A DNA stretch of 64,000 bases from CAZCTO01 sp964501725 (GTDB lineage Bacteria > Bacillota > Clostridia > Saccharofermentanales > Saccharofermentanaceae): assembly GCA_964501725.1 (NCBI GenBank), contig CAZCTO010000013.1, forward strand, positions 7,218 through 71,217, read 5' to 3'. The notes under the pieces were generated by a model. That model did not search any database and was not told the DNA's origin. It saw only the letters and a program-made list of their open reading frames with translations. A program made the position numbers and the translations under genes. Positions 51,635 to 60,743 of this stretch are shown one piece after another (position 1 is the stretch's first letter; every line of letters begins with the position of its first letter).

Positions 51635-52609
51635 TCAGGTGCCCTCCTTGTCACGGGACGTTGATTTCTGATTTGATTTGGCAGCGGCGGCTTGGGTGTC
51701 CTCCGAGACAATATAGCGCGGCCTGTTCTTGACCTCGTCAAAGACTTGAGCAATATAAGTTCCGATCAGTCCGAGACTGATCATCAAACAGGCGCCCACC
51801 GCAAGCACCGCGATAATCACGGTCGTAAAACCGTCTTGGGCACGGTTTGTAAAGTAATTAAAAAGAGTCTGTGCCAATAAAACAACCGTGCCGATCATAA
51901 AGAATGCGCCGATCAGTGAAATCAGGTGTAACGGAATGGAAGAAAATGAAGTAACCGCATTCACAGAAAGGCCGATCAGGCTTTTAAACTTCCAACGGGA
52001 CTTACCGGTTTGACGAGCGGCAACTTCAAACGGAAAGGTGACTCTCCGGAAACCAAGCCAAGCGGAGAGACCTCTGAAAAAGGTATTATGTTCCGTAAGG
52101 GTGCGCCATTTAAGCACAACTTTTCGGTCAAGAAGCTTGAAATCGGAAGCGTTCGATAGTTCAAATCCGGATACTCTCCGGAACAACCCGTAAAAAATCT
52201 TCGCATTCAGCTTGGAGAAAAAGCTTTCTTTTCCGCGACTCGACTTGACTCCTTCAACAATCTCAAAGCCTTCATCCCTCCATAACCGAATCATTTCCGG
52301 GATATGTTCCGGAGGATGCTGAAGATCGCCGTCCATAAGAATAACAGCGTCCGCGTCTGCCGCGTCCAGACCGGCGCAGATAGCGGCTTCCTTGCCGAAA
52401 TTTCTCGAAAACCGAAGACCGCGAATCTTGCCCGGATGCAATTCCGCAGCTGTTGATATTGCTTCCCATGTCCGGTCAGTAGATCCGTCATCCAAAAACA
52501 GAAGTGAGTACTCAATGCGTAAAGTGTCAAGGAGAGGAATCATCCGATCCACCGTTATGGGGATCTGCTGCTCCTCATTATAAAAGGGCATCAGAACAAT
52601 CAGATTCAT
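51635..52609 (-). CDS. glycosyltransferase family 2, polyprenyl-phosphate sugar synthase-like (GtrB/DPM1 type)
   Basis: 324 aa. An N-terminal GT-A domain with VLMPFYNEEQQIPITV, LLFLDDGSTDRTWE, LRFSRNFGKEAAICAGL and the metal-binding DGDLQHPPE is followed by ARQTGKSRWKFKSLIGL. Two C-terminal membrane spans (ISLIGAFFMIGTVVLLAQTL, VIIAVLAVGACLMISLGLIG) complete the GtrB/DPM-like layout. It should transfer a sugar from a nucleotide donor to polyprenyl phosphate on the inner face. The GT-C-like protein directly downstream is the likely user of that lipid-linked sugar. ATG 52609 has ggagg five bases upstream. Confidence 0.92.
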   Translation of the reverse strand: MNLIVLMPFYNEEQQIPITVDRMIPLLDTLRIEYSLLFLDDGSTDRTWEAISTAAELHPGKIRGLRFSRNFGKEAAICAGLDAADADAVILMDGDLQHPPEHIPEMIRLWRDEGFEIVEGVKSSRGKESFFSKLNAKIFYGLFRRVSGFELSNASDFKLLDRKVVLKWRTLTEHNTFFRGLSAWLGFRRVTFPFEVAARQTGKSRWKFKSLIGLSVNAVTSFSSIPLHLISLIGAFFMIGTVVLLAQTLFNYFTNRAQDGFTTVIIAVLAVGACLMISLGLIGTYIAQVFDEVKNRPRYIVSEDTQAAAAKSNQKSTSRDKEGT

Positions 52610-52821
52610 ACCTGCCTCCATCACTTTCCATGCAAATTTATACACAATAATCTTAACATAGCGAGCAGATAGAAAGACTACTCTTCGATTACAATTCATA
52701 GTCGGATTGTTTCAGTTTGGGCCGAAAGAGGCCGTCCCGCATGAATCGGTGTCGAAATCCGGTCATTCGTGTGGTAATATTTAGTGTGCTAACTTCAAGA
52801 ATCGACGGAGGTTTGTTGCAA

Positions 52822-53856
52822 ATGAAAATAGTTGTTTTAGCCGGAGGACTCAGTCCGGAGCGAGACGTATCCCTTACATCCGGGAGCCTTATCGCCAATG
52901 CTTTAATGGATAAAGGACATGATGTTGTCATGGCCGATGTATACGAGGGACTGATGCTTCCCGATAACATCGACGATGTTTTTCATAAACCGGCCGACGT
53001 ATTCCGGTATAAATTCGAAGTCCCTGCTGTTGCGCCTGACTTAAACGAACTGATCGCAAAAAATAACGGGCAGCAGGCATTGATCGGTCAAAACATTCTC
53101 GCTCTTTGCATGGCAGCCGACGTCGTTTTTATCGCGCTTCACGGAGCCATGGGGGAAAACGGCCAACTTCAGGCCGTACTGGAGTGCTTCAACATCCGCT
53201 ACACCGGATCGGACTATTGCGGGAGTCTTCTTGCGATGGATAAGGATTTGTCTAAGAAATTAATCCGTTTAAGCGGAGTTCCTACCGCGGATTGGCTTCT
53301 CGTGGATGAGAGTGAAGAATCCCTGAAAAAAGTTCGGGAGACTGTCGGCTTTCCGTGTGTGATCAAGCCGGTTCATTGCGGCTCAAGCGTCGGCGTCTCT
53401 ATGGTTGAGAAAGAAGAGGATTTAGCAGACGCAGTTCGCGCAGCCGTTGTGTTTGAACCGCAGGTTCTTGCCGAAAAGAAAATTATCGGACGTGAGTTTT
53501 CCGTCGGAGTGATGGAAGGATCTGCTCTTCCGCCGATTGAAATCATTCCGCTTCAGGGATTCTATGACTATAAAAATAAATATCAAAAGGGCCTTTCCAA
53601 GGAAGTGTGCCCGGCCGACCTTGACGCGCAACAGACAAAAAAACTGGGAGACTATGCAGTAGCGGTGCACGCAGCGCTCCGTCTCGGCAGTTATTCACGA
53701 GTTGATTTTATTTTGGATGAGGCAGGGGAATTTTACTGCCTTGAAGCCAATACGCTCCCGGGTATGACGCCGACGAGCCTTCTTCCGCAGGAAGCGGAGC
53801 AAACCGGACTCAGTTACGGCGATCTCTGTGACAAGATCGTTCAAATGGCCTTATGA
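52822..53856 (+). CDS. ddl: D-alanine-D-alanine ligase
   Basis: 344 aa, ATP-grasp enzyme joining two D-alanines for peptidoglycan. Motifs: LAGGLSPERDVSLTSG at the N-terminus, IALHGAMGENGQLQ, YTGSDYCGSLLAMDKDLSK, FPCVIKPVHCGSSVGVS, KIIGREFSVGVMEG, and the C-terminal SRVDFILDEAGEFYCLEANT and LPGMTPTSLLPQ. The ATG at 52822 has ggagg about eleven bases upstream. The next gene overlaps its stop by four bases (ATGA), so they are cotranslated. Confidence 0.94.
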   Translation: MKIVVLAGGLSPERDVSLTSGSLIANALMDKGHDVVMADVYEGLMLPDNIDDVFHKPADVFRYKFEVPAVAPDLNELIAKNNGQQALIGQNILALCMAADVVFIALHGAMGENGQLQAVLECFNIRYTGSDYCGSLLAMDKDLSKKLIRLSGVPTADWLLVDESEESLKKVRETVGFPCVIKPVHCGSSVGVSMVEKEEDLADAVRAAVVFEPQVLAEKKIIGREFSVGVMEGSALPPIEIIPLQGFYDYKNKYQKGLSKEVCPADLDAQQTKKLGDYAVAVHAALRLGSYSRVDFILDEAGEFYCLEANTLPGMTPTSLLPQEAEQTGLSYGDLCDKIVQMAL

Positions 53857-55106
53857 AAATCGCCGTCATCGGAGCCGGTCCCGCCGGATTGACAGCCGCG
53901 GCCGCCGCAGCCCGGCGAGGAGCGCATGTCGTGCTTTTCGAAAAAAATCCCAAGCCGGGGCGCAAGCTTCTTCTGACCGGAAACGGCCGGTGTAATGTGA
54001 CCAATCTTTCCCCCGTCGATGACTATCCCGAACACTATTTCGGCAACGGAAAATTCCTTTATAAAGCACTGCATTCATTCGGCCCGGGAGACATCGCGGA
54101 AATTCTCCTCGAGAGCAACATCAAGCTGCGCGCGGAGTCCGACGGACGTGCTTTTCCCGAGAGCGGGAGATCCAAAGATATTCTGGATGCACTGGTATCG
54201 CGTGCTGATCGGCTGGGGGTTCGCTTTCGCGAAACGTCCGGTATTGTCGATTTGCGAAAAAACCGTGCGGGCAGGATCTCAAAAGCGGTTACGCTTTCGG
54301 AAAGCTTGGATATAGATGCCTGCATCCTTTGTACGGGAGGATCGTCTTATCCGATTACCGGGTCCTCCGGGGACGGATATCTGCTCGCCGCAAGGCTGGG
54401 GCATACGATTGTACCCCCGCGCCCGGCGTTGGCACCCGTGGAAACGGATCCGGTTGAGATTGCATCGCTTCAGGGCGTCAGCCTTCATGGAACGGGTGTC
54501 CGGATTATGCAGAGCGGAAATTGCATGGGCAAGTCGGTCGGCGATGTGCTTTTCACACATTTCGGGCTATCCGGACCGGCAGTTTTGAATGTTTCCCGTT
54601 ATCTTCCCGCCAATGAGTCAGACTATGACGGAAGCGTTTGCATTGAACTGGACTTGTGGCCGGATATACCGGAAGATGAAGCAAGATTAAGACTGCTGGC
54701 AATCATAGCGGAACATCAAAATTCGAAACTTTCAGGGGTACTTAAGGTATTCTGGCCGGAAACAGTCATTACGTTTCTGCTTAAGAAGGCCTCCATCCCC
54801 GGGGACGTATATTGCCGGGATTTTGAAAAAGAACAACGGAAACGCTTGTTGAGGGTGATTAAGCAACTGTCGCTTCGCGTTCGCAGGGCACCGCTATTCT
54901 CGGATGCGATGGTAACAGCCGGCGGAGTGAGCCTAAGGGAAGTGGACCCCCGGACGATGCAATCCAAAATTATTCCGGGACTCTTTTTCGCGGGAGAGGT
55001 GCTCGACATCGACGGAAAAACCGGAGGATACAATCTTCAGGCAGCCTTCTCGACGGGATATCTTGCCGGGATTTCTGCGGCTTCGGAGATTGCGAACTTA
55101 TCATAA
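53853..55106 (+). CDS. HI0933-family FAD-dependent oxidoreductase
   Basis: 417 aa. The Rossmann FAD motif GAGPAGLTAAAAAARRGA is at residues 7-24, followed by VVLFEKNPKPGRKLLLTGNG and RCNVTN, characteristic of the HI0933/YhiN family. Further family marks are LCTGGSSYPITGSSGDGY, FTHFGLSGPAVLNVSR, VTAGGVSLREVDPRTMQS and LFFAGEVLDIDGKTGGYN. The biochemical role of the family is not well defined. It overlaps ddl by four bases and is the last gene of that operon. Confidence 0.92.
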   Translation: MKIAVIGAGPAGLTAAAAAARRGAHVVLFEKNPKPGRKLLLTGNGRCNVTNLSPVDDYPEHYFGNGKFLYKALHSFGPGDIAEILLESNIKLRAESDGRAFPESGRSKDILDALVSRADRLGVRFRETSGIVDLRKNRAGRISKAVTLSESLDIDACILCTGGSSYPITGSSGDGYLLAARLGHTIVPPRPALAPVETDPVEIASLQGVSLHGTGVRIMQSGNCMGKSVGDVLFTHFGLSGPAVLNVSRYLPANESDYDGSVCIELDLWPDIPEDEARLRLLAIIAEHQNSKLSGVLKVFWPETVITFLLKKASIPGDVYCRDFEKEQRKRLLRVIKQLSLRVRRAPLFSDAMVTAGGVSLREVDPRTMQSKIIPGLFFAGEVLDIDGKTGGYNLQAAFSTGYLAGISAASEIANLS

Positions 55107-55253
55107 GGGAGCTCCGGTAATCGAAGCTTTTAAAAGTACTTATCAGGATTCGCTGCGGGAACAGGAAATTTAAGTGCCGGATTTTTCCAAAATCAGGCGC
55201 TCGTTTTTTGAGAATCATGTATAATTATTAGGATGTGTTTCGGAGGTGTCACC

Positions 55254-55733
55254 ATGAAAAGGCAAGATTATATATCCTGGGACGAGTACTTTATGGGCAT
55301 TGCTCTTCTCTCCGCACGCCGGAGTAAAGATCCCGGGACGCAGGTCGGTGCCTGTATTATCAGTCCCGAAAAGAGAATCCTGACCGTCGGATATAACGGA
55401 ATGCCCAGTGGCTGTTCCGATGATGAGTTTCCCTGGGAGCGAGAGGGCGATCCGTTGGATACCAAGTATCTTTACGTATGTCACGCGGAAATGAACGCAA
55501 TCCTCAACAGCGGACACAGTGATCTTCGCGGCAGTACGGTTTATACCACCCTTTTTCCGTGCGCCGAATGCACCAAGGCAATGATCCAAAAGGGCGTAAA
55601 AGAAGTCATATATCTGTCAGATAAGTACTCGGGAGAGGATCTTTTTGTGGCAGCAAGAAGAATGATGGAAGCAGCGGGACTCAAATACCGTGCGTATCAA
55701 TTGAGCGGACGCGAACTGAACATCACTGTATAA
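55254..55733 (+). CDS. dCMP deaminase (ComEB-like)
   Basis: 159 aa, zinc-dependent deaminase of the cytidine/deoxycytidylate family, making dUMP for thymidylate synthesis. Zinc ligands and catalytic Glu are in CHAEMNAILN and PCAECTKAMI. SARRSKDPGTQVGACII and VGYNGMPSGC are the typical N-terminal part. ATG 55254 has cggaggtg upstream; the extension from 55233 lacks a site. The ABC exporter operon begins 14 bases downstream, so the genes may be cotranscribed. Confidence 0.93.
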   Translation: MKRQDYISWDEYFMGIALLSARRSKDPGTQVGACIISPEKRILTVGYNGMPSGCSDDEFPWEREGDPLDTKYLYVCHAEMNAILNSGHSDLRGSTVYTTLFPCAECTKAMIQKGVKEVIYLSDKYSGEDLFVAARRMMEAAGLKYRAYQLSGRELNITV

Positions 55734-55747
55734 AAGCGGAGGCAAAG

Positions 55748-56644
55748 ATGGAACTGATTGTTGAGAACATGAGCAAGAGCTTTCAAACCAAAAAGGCTGT
55801 CGACCGGATCAGCTTTGAAATGAATAATCCCGGGGTTTTCGGCCTGATCGGTACGAACGGTGCCGGCAAGACCACGACCATTCGCATGATGCTCGGAATC
55901 ATCGGGAAAGATGAGGGCAGTGCGAAATGGAACGGGAAGCCGATCTCCCGTGAGACACTTAACTTCGGGTATATGCCGGAAGAGCGTGGTATTTATACAA
56001 AGAGTAAAGTCATCGATCAGCTGATTTACTTCGGAATGCTCCGTGGAATGAATCACCCGGACGCGAAAGCGTCCGCACTCAAATTGATGGATCGGCTCGG
56101 GGTGACTGAGTATAAGGACATGATTGCCGAAAAGGTATCCAAGGGAAATCAGCAAAAAATTCAATTGATCGCGACGCTGATTCACAATCCGGACCTGATC
56201 ATTCTTGACGAACCCTTCAGCGGATTGGATCCCGTAAATACGGAGCTTCTTTCGAAACTGATTCTCGACCTGGTCAGCGAAGGAAAGTACATCGTAATGA
56301 GCAGTCATCAGATGGCAACCGTCGAGGATTTCTGCTCGGATTTGATTATGCTTCATCACGGGCAGACCATTCTCAAGGGAAACCTGATGAAAATAAAAGC
56401 CGGTTACGGACATACTAATCTTTTGGTTCGAACCGACAAGGATATATCGGAACTCGCGCAGAAGTGCGGGCTTACGGTTCTTGCCAAACGCGCCGACGAG
56501 TCCGAGTTCAAAATGAACGGAGAGCAAAGTGCCGAATCTTTTTTGAAGGCAATGGTCAATAGCGGAATCTACCCGGTTAAGTACGAGATCCGGGAACCTT
56601 CCCTCCACGAAATATTTCTTGAAAAGGCAGGTACACCGGCATGA
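55748..56644 (+). CDS. ABC transporter ATPase, NatA/YhaQ-like
   Basis: 298 aa single ATPase domain plus a C-terminal regulatory tail of about 80 residues. Walker A is GTNGAGKTTT at about 36-45, the signature VSKGNQQKIQ near 131-140, Walker B LIILDEPFSGLDP near 152-164, and the switch MSSHQMATVE follows. The SKGNQQ signature is typical of the NatA/DrrA export group. The gaggcaaag site precedes the ATG. The last codons overlap the permease start as ATGA. Exports sodium, drugs or peptides; the substrate is not predictable. Confidence 0.93.
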   Translation: MELIVENMSKSFQTKKAVDRISFEMNNPGVFGLIGTNGAGKTTTIRMMLGIIGKDEGSAKWNGKPISRETLNFGYMPEERGIYTKSKVIDQLIYFGMLRGMNHPDAKASALKLMDRLGVTEYKDMIAEKVSKGNQQKIQLIATLIHNPDLIILDEPFSGLDPVNTELLSKLILDLVSEGKYIVMSSHQMATVEDFCSDLIMLHHGQTILKGNLMKIKAGYGHTNLLVRTDKDISELAQKCGLTVLAKRADESEFKMNGEQSAESFLKAMVNSGIYPVKYEIREPSLHEIFLEKAGTPA

Positions 56645-57873
56645 AGCAAATACTGACGGTTTTTAAGTTTACGTTCCGCGAAGCTGCGAAGAAGAAAGCA
56701 TTTATTATTACGACGGTGATCATCATGGCGCTCGTCCTGATCATGTGCTTCATCCCGAGAATCGTAGATTCCTTCAAGGGCGACACTAAGAAAGAAGCTG
56801 CCGATAAGACCTGCTATTTTATGGATCAATCTCAATTGATCCCCGGTGCTAAAGAACTGCTTTCCGCAACGTACGCAAACATCGAATTTGTGGACGGCGA
56901 TCCGTCACAGGAAGCTGCTTATCGTGATGAAATCAAGGAAGACGCTAATAAAACATTGATTATCATATCGGAAGAGAACGGGGCCCCGGCGATCAAAGTC
57001 GTATCAAAAAACTTTCTGTCGTCGGTATCGTCTTCGGAAATCGCGGATTTACTGAGCCCGATTTTCGCGGCGAATGTAATGAAGGCCCAGGGAGTCACGG
57101 ATGAAATGATCGCTGTTTCCCAGGCCATACTTCCCAACTCCAATGAAATGGTCGGAAAAATGGATTTCAGCGGGTATGTTCTGGGAATTGCGCTACTGAT
57201 GCTGATGTTTTTCGCGATTTACTATTACGGGTACGGTGTATCCATGTCGGTAGCCAACGAGAAAGCCTCCCGCGTCATGGAAACCTTAATTGTTTCCGCG
57301 AAACCGTCGCACGTTCTCATCGGAAAATGTCTGGCGATGGGCGCGCTCGGTCTTGCTCAGTTGTCGTCTTTTCTTCTGGTCGGAGCGATCGGTTATCAGT
57401 TGTTCGTCCCCAAAGGGTACCTGATCATGGGAATGCCCTTGAGTCTTTCGGCATTCACACTGTCATCCGCTATTCTCGTCCTGACTTACTTCATATTCGG
57501 TTATTTGCTTTACGCTTTGATGAATGCGGTCTGCGGTGCGGTCGTCGATAAGATTGAGGACTTGAATTCCGCGATGATGCCGGTCATGTTTATCTCGTTG
57601 ATTTCGTTTTATGTCGGATATTTCACCGCGCTGACTGATGTTGGTGGTCTGATGACCAAAATCGCAATCTATGTACCGTTTTGTTCTCCGTTTGTCGTTC
57701 CCTTTAAACTGCTTAACGGCGACATGGCCGCCGGCGATCTGGCAATCTCGCTTGTGCTTCTGGTTATCGCGATTCTTGTTGTCGGATGGATTTCAATCCG
57801 CCTGTATACCGCGTCGGTGCTGCATTACGGGAAAAGAATGAAGCTTAAGGAGCTTTATAAGACCAAGAACTGA
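56641..57873 (+). CDS. ABC-2 type permease, NatB/YhaP-like
   Basis: 410 aa. An N-terminal span (AFIITTVIIMALVLIMCF) leads to an extracytoplasmic domain of about 150 residues and then five further spans (DFSGYVLGIALLMLMFFAIY and onwards). The family signature NEKASRVMETLIVSAKP lies between the spans. This is the NatB/YhaP layout. It forms the channel for the ATPase encoded just upstream. A terminator follows. Confidence 0.93.
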   Translation: MKQILTVFKFTFREAAKKKAFIITTVIIMALVLIMCFIPRIVDSFKGDTKKEAADKTCYFMDQSQLIPGAKELLSATYANIEFVDGDPSQEAAYRDEIKEDANKTLIIISEENGAPAIKVVSKNFLSSVSSSEIADLLSPIFAANVMKAQGVTDEMIAVSQAILPNSNEMVGKMDFSGYVLGIALLMLMFFAIYYYGYGVSMSVANEKASRVMETLIVSAKPSHVLIGKCLAMGALGLAQLSSFLLVGAIGYQLFVPKGYLIMGMPLSLSAFTLSSAILVLTYFIFGYLLYALMNAVCGAVVDKIEDLNSAMMPVMFISLISFYVGYFTALTDVGGLMTKIAIYVPFCSPFVVPFKLLNGDMAAGDLAISLVLLVIAILVVGWISIRLYTASVLHYGKRMKLKELYKTKN

Positions 57874-57891
57874 TCATCATTTTTCCGCATG

Positions 57892-57933
57892 AAAAAGACC
57901 TCTCAGGCTTCAAAGCCGGAGAGGTCTTTTTGC
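57892..57933. terminator. bidirectional terminator between natB-like and yhfC-like genes
   Basis: The stem aaaagacctctc/gagaggtctttt (about 57892-57904 and 57919-57931) contains an inner ggctt/agcc stem. It has A and T runs at its base and stands between convergent genes. Confidence 0.88.
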
Positions 57934-58772
57934 TATAATCTCCTCTTTTCCCAGGAAAGCGGAAGTTTTGGCGGTAAAATCACGGCTTCGTCATGCATCA
58001 GTTCTTTGGATTTGAAAATCCACATCAGTCCGATGACGGCAAAAAACAGAAGCCAGATTTCGACAAACCAAATGGATACGATTCCTTGCTGAAACAGTGC
58101 TCCGGGGATATCCAGTACGGTATGAATAAGGACAGCCAGAAAAAAGAAAGCATACCTGCCCTTTTGAATTGCATAAAGGACAAGCAGGGAAAGTGCGATT
58201 TGGAGTATGAACGCAAGCGCCCGCTCAATACCGGCAAGAAAATAACGCGAAGGCTCCGTAGCGATGAATTGCGCGATTAGTTCGTCGAGCTGAACGGCCT
58301 CAGCCTCGGACAACCCTTCGTATAGTCCTTGTATGGTCCCTGTGTTAATCATGCTGGCAATCGTCAGATTACCGATACTCGTGACGGTGAGTAATAACCA
58401 GGACTCGATTCCTCCGTGTCCGATACCGTAAGCGATGCCATGCTTCCGCTCATGATTGGACGAAATGACTATTTTGAAAGCGACAAGCCGTCCGACCTCT
58501 TCAAAAATCCCGGCGGCAAGAGCACTGTATAGTGCATATAGCCCCGGCGAACCATTCAATAATTTGGAAACGGGCGACGGCACCTCGAGCGCAAAGTGGT
58601 GCATAATCTGCTCGAGAATCAGCACAAACATGATAAAGATCGCAACACCGGCAATAACCGTCTTCACGCCGACATGTGTCTTTCTCAAATAGAAAATGCA
58701 AAAAACCAGCGGCACCAGAAAACTGACAAGAAGACTAAAGACAATTCCGGCAGTAGACGCGTTGCTGATCAT
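57933..58772 (-). CDS. YhfC-family intramembrane metalloprotease-like protein
   Basis: 279 aa, about seven or eight membrane spans. Motifs expected for the YhfC/PrsW-type intramembrane proteases are present in order: FEEVGRLVAF, HGGIESW and a later HTVLDIPGAL, supplying Glu and His residues within membrane helices. Substrate is unknown. The C-terminal tail is basic. It has its own promoter region facing the PadR promoter. No strong Shine-Dalgarno is seen (aggtaaaaaatg with agcggaggt just ahead). Confidence 0.88.
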   Translation of the reverse strand: MISNASTAGIVFSLLVSFLVPLVFCIFYLRKTHVGVKTVIAGVAIFIMFVLILEQIMHHFALEVPSPVSKLLNGSPGLYALYSALAAGIFEEVGRLVAFKIVISSNHERKHGIAYGIGHGGIESWLLLTVTSIGNLTIASMINTGTIQGLYEGLSEAEAVQLDELIAQFIATEPSRYFLAGIERALAFILQIALSLLVLYAIQKGRYAFFFLAVLIHTVLDIPGALFQQGIVSIWFVEIWLLFFAVIGLMWIFKSKELMHDEAVILPPKLPLSWEKRRL

Positions 58773-58843
58773 TTTTTACCTCCGCTAAATCAATTCATTT
58801 TCAAGTTAATTCAGCCGGGTATCTTTGTCAACAAAAAGCGCTA

Positions 58844-58872
58844 TTGACATTAGTTCGGTACTGTTTTATAAT
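58844..58872 (+). promoter_or_regulatory. consensus sigma-A promoter of the padR operon
   Basis: TTGACA at 58844-58849 and TATAAT at 58867-58872 are separated by exactly 17 bases, 40 bases before the PadR start. PadR proteins commonly repress their own promoter, so an operator probably overlaps it. Confidence 0.85.
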
Positions 58873-58911
58873 CACTACCATAGAAAGAACATTAGTGAAG
58901 GAGGAACCAAA

Positions 58912-59229
58912 ATGAATGTACAGTTTAAAAAAGGCGTGCTTGATCTTTGTGTTCTTTCCATGCTGAAAGACAGCGACCAATACGGGTATGAGCTGGCAAA
59001 TACGCTTTCGGAACTGATACAGATTTCGGACGGGACAGTTTATCCGATCCTGCGGAAGCTTGCAATGGATGGCATGGTAACAACATATCTTCAAGAATCG
59101 CAGAGCGGTCCGCCCAGGAAGTACTATAAGCTTACAGGGCTTGGCCGCAAAACACTTACCGCGTTACTTGAGGAGTGGCTGATGTTTTCAAGAAGCGTCA
59201 ATCAGATCGTGGGGGGTGAGGGCAAATGA
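58912..59229 (+). CDS. PadR-family transcriptional regulator
   Basis: 105 aa winged-helix repressor: FKKGVLDLCVLSMLKDSDQY, YGYELANTLSELI, ISDGTVYPILRKLAMDGMV and GPPRKYYKLTGLGRKTL are the PadR core. ATG 58912 has gaaggagga upstream. The next gene overlaps by four bases (ATGA). PadR followed by a HAAS protein is a widespread Bacillota module linked to envelope stress. Confidence 0.94.
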   Translation: MNVQFKKGVLDLCVLSMLKDSDQYGYELANTLSELIQISDGTVYPILRKLAMDGMVTTYLQESQSGPPRKYYKLTGLGRKTLTALLEEWLMFSRSVNQIVGGEGK

Positions 59230-59828
59230 CCAGAGAAGAATATATTGCAGCACTCAAAAAGCAACTCAGCGTTTTGAGCGAGTCAGAAGTGACGGATATT
59301 TGCGGTGATTTTGAGGAACACTTCTCGATCGGTTTGTCACAGGGGAAAACCGAACACGAAATTTCTGCTGAACTTGGAGACCCCAAGACGGTGGCAGATA
59401 CCTATCTCAGTGACAATATGGACGCGACTTCCGGATATAAGGTAACAGCACAAAGCAACGAAGCAATATCCCGCAAAATTAATCAGGCAAATGCGACAAG
59501 CGGAAAGTCCCCGGATGACTTATTCGGAGCCAGATTGTTTGTTGTCCTGTTCAATCTTCTGTTTATGGTTTGGGTGGCGCTCACGGTTTACGGGACACTC
59601 ATCGGTTTCTGGGCGGTTACCATAGGATTCATAGCAGCCGCTATCGGAATGCTGGCAGCAATCGCGATTGCACCGGTCATTGCCGCGGGACTGGTGGTAG
59701 GCGCCCTGGCTATGATTTGTTTTGCTCTATGTTCGGGAGTGATCAACTTTTTCCTGACCCGATGGACCGCGATCGGAACCAAAACGTACATCGAGTGGAA
59801 CAAGAAGCTTTATAATGAGGGATTTTGA
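59226..59828 (+). CDS. HAAS/DUF1700-domain membrane protein
   Basis: 200 aa. The N-terminal HAAS domain (YIAALKKQLSVLSESEVTDI, FEEHFSIGLSQGKTEHEI, AELGDPKTVADTYL; residues 4-60) is followed by a linker and two to three hydrophobic segments (about 100-175). HAAS proteins act with PadR regulators at the membrane, probably as a sensor or anti-regulator. It overlaps padR by four bases and precedes a small membrane protein by 15 bases. Confidence 0.93.
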   Translation: MTREEYIAALKKQLSVLSESEVTDICGDFEEHFSIGLSQGKTEHEISAELGDPKTVADTYLSDNMDATSGYKVTAQSNEAISRKINQANATSGKSPDDLFGARLFVVLFNLLFMVWVALTVYGTLIGFWAVTIGFIAAAIGMLAAIAIAPVIAAGLVVGALAMICFALCSGVINFFLTRWTAIGTKTYIEWNKKLYNEGF

Positions 59829-59843
59829 TCGGAGGTGAAAGAC

Positions 59844-60215
59844 ATGAAAAAAGCAACAAAAGTTCTGATCATCATAGCAGTGGTCAGCCTTGTTCTTGGA
59901 ACGATTCTTTCGATCGTATCCCTTCTGTTGATGAAAGATGCTGCTTGGGAAAAGATCAAGGAAGTTTTTAGGGGGAACGAGATTACATGGGAAGTCCCCG
60001 ATTGGATAAGACACGAAGATAAGGATAAAGAGGATGTGCATGTGGAGGGGCCATTTTTCGAAGTGGACGTCCGGGGAGAAGATGTGTACGTTCATTTCTT
60101 CGGACTCACGGTCGAAGTTGAAGATGGGCAGGGCAGAGCTTATGCGGGTGATCGGGAAGAAACGTCGGTGACGGTCACTTCCGATCCATATGCGACCGAA
60201 ACAAGTGCAGATTAG
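59844..60215 (+). CDS. small membrane protein of the PadR-HAAS operon
   Basis: 123 aa. One N-terminal membrane span (VLIIIAVVSLVLGTILSIVS) is followed by an extracytoplasmic acidic part (EVPDWIRHEDKDKEDVHVEG, FFEVDVRGEDVYVHFFGLTV) of probable beta structure. In many such operons the third gene is a DUF4097-type adhesin-like protein; this one is shorter and I cannot assign it to that family. ATG 59844 has ggaggtg upstream. Confidence 0.75.
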   Translation: MKKATKVLIIIAVVSLVLGTILSIVSLLLMKDAAWEKIKEVFRGNEITWEVPDWIRHEDKDKEDVHVEGPFFEVDVRGEDVYVHFFGLTVEVEDGQGRAYAGDREETSVTVTSDPYATETSAD

Positions 60216-60246
60216 AGTTGATTCCATCATAAGCCCCACCCCACAT

Positions 60247-60285
60247 AAACCGCGTGATCTGCATTTAGCAGGCACGCGGTTTTCA
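60247..60285 (+). terminator. intrinsic terminator of the padR operon
   Basis: The stem aaaccgcgtg/cacgcggttt (60247-60256 and 60273-60282) is followed by ttcatt. Confidence 0.8.
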
Positions 60286-60406
60286 TTATGTCCGGATGTG
60301 TTCGGGTATCAGATTCTCAGGTATCCCGGTATCAACAAGTGAATTTTATGCCTGTCCATCGGCCAATTTATTCCCCAAAGCATGTGCCATCAAGGAAGGC
60401 CTCTAT

Positions 60407-60604
60407 TTACAAAAAGACAGTAACGGTTTCCGATGTTTCCATCGTGGCGGCTGTAGTGGAAGATGTCGTTGCAACCGGAGTCGTCTCCGTTGCTTTGGCC
60501 GTTTGAATCTGCTTCATATATAAAAACAGAAGAAAGAACAATATAAACGCAATCACCAGAATGATTACCGGATAAAGGATCATTTTTTTGGCGTTATCGT
60601 CCAC
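60407..60604 (-). CDS. small single-span membrane protein (65 aa)
   Basis: One membrane span (MILYPVIILVIAFILFFLLF) and a Thr/Ala/Ser-rich tail (TETTPVATTSSTTAATMETS) with no other domain. The GTG at 60604 is preferred because ggaggg lies just ahead; a TTG at 60616 would itself contain that site. It stands alone between a terminator and the rightward padR operon. No family recognised, and moderate doubt remains that it is a gene, though the site and composition favour it. Confidence 0.6.
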   Translation of the reverse strand: MDDNAKKMILYPVIILVIAFILFFLLFLYMKQIQTAKATETTPVATTSSTTAATMETSETVTVFL

Positions 60605-60681
60605 GGAGCCCTCCAAGTCGTCATTGATTTAACCAATTATACCATTGCCTTTGACGGTTATACAATTCGAACACCGGTCAT

Positions 60682-60712
60682 AAAAAAGAGGTCGTTATCC
60701 GGCGACCTCCTC
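60682..60712 (-). terminator. intrinsic terminator of the J-like/TPR gene
   Basis: On the minus strand gaggtcg and cgacctc (60704-60710 and 60688-60694) form a stem with a 9-base loop, followed by six T (60687-60682). Confidence 0.85.
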
Positions 60713-60743
60713 AGTTTTTTCACTTACTTATCACCGGCTCCGG

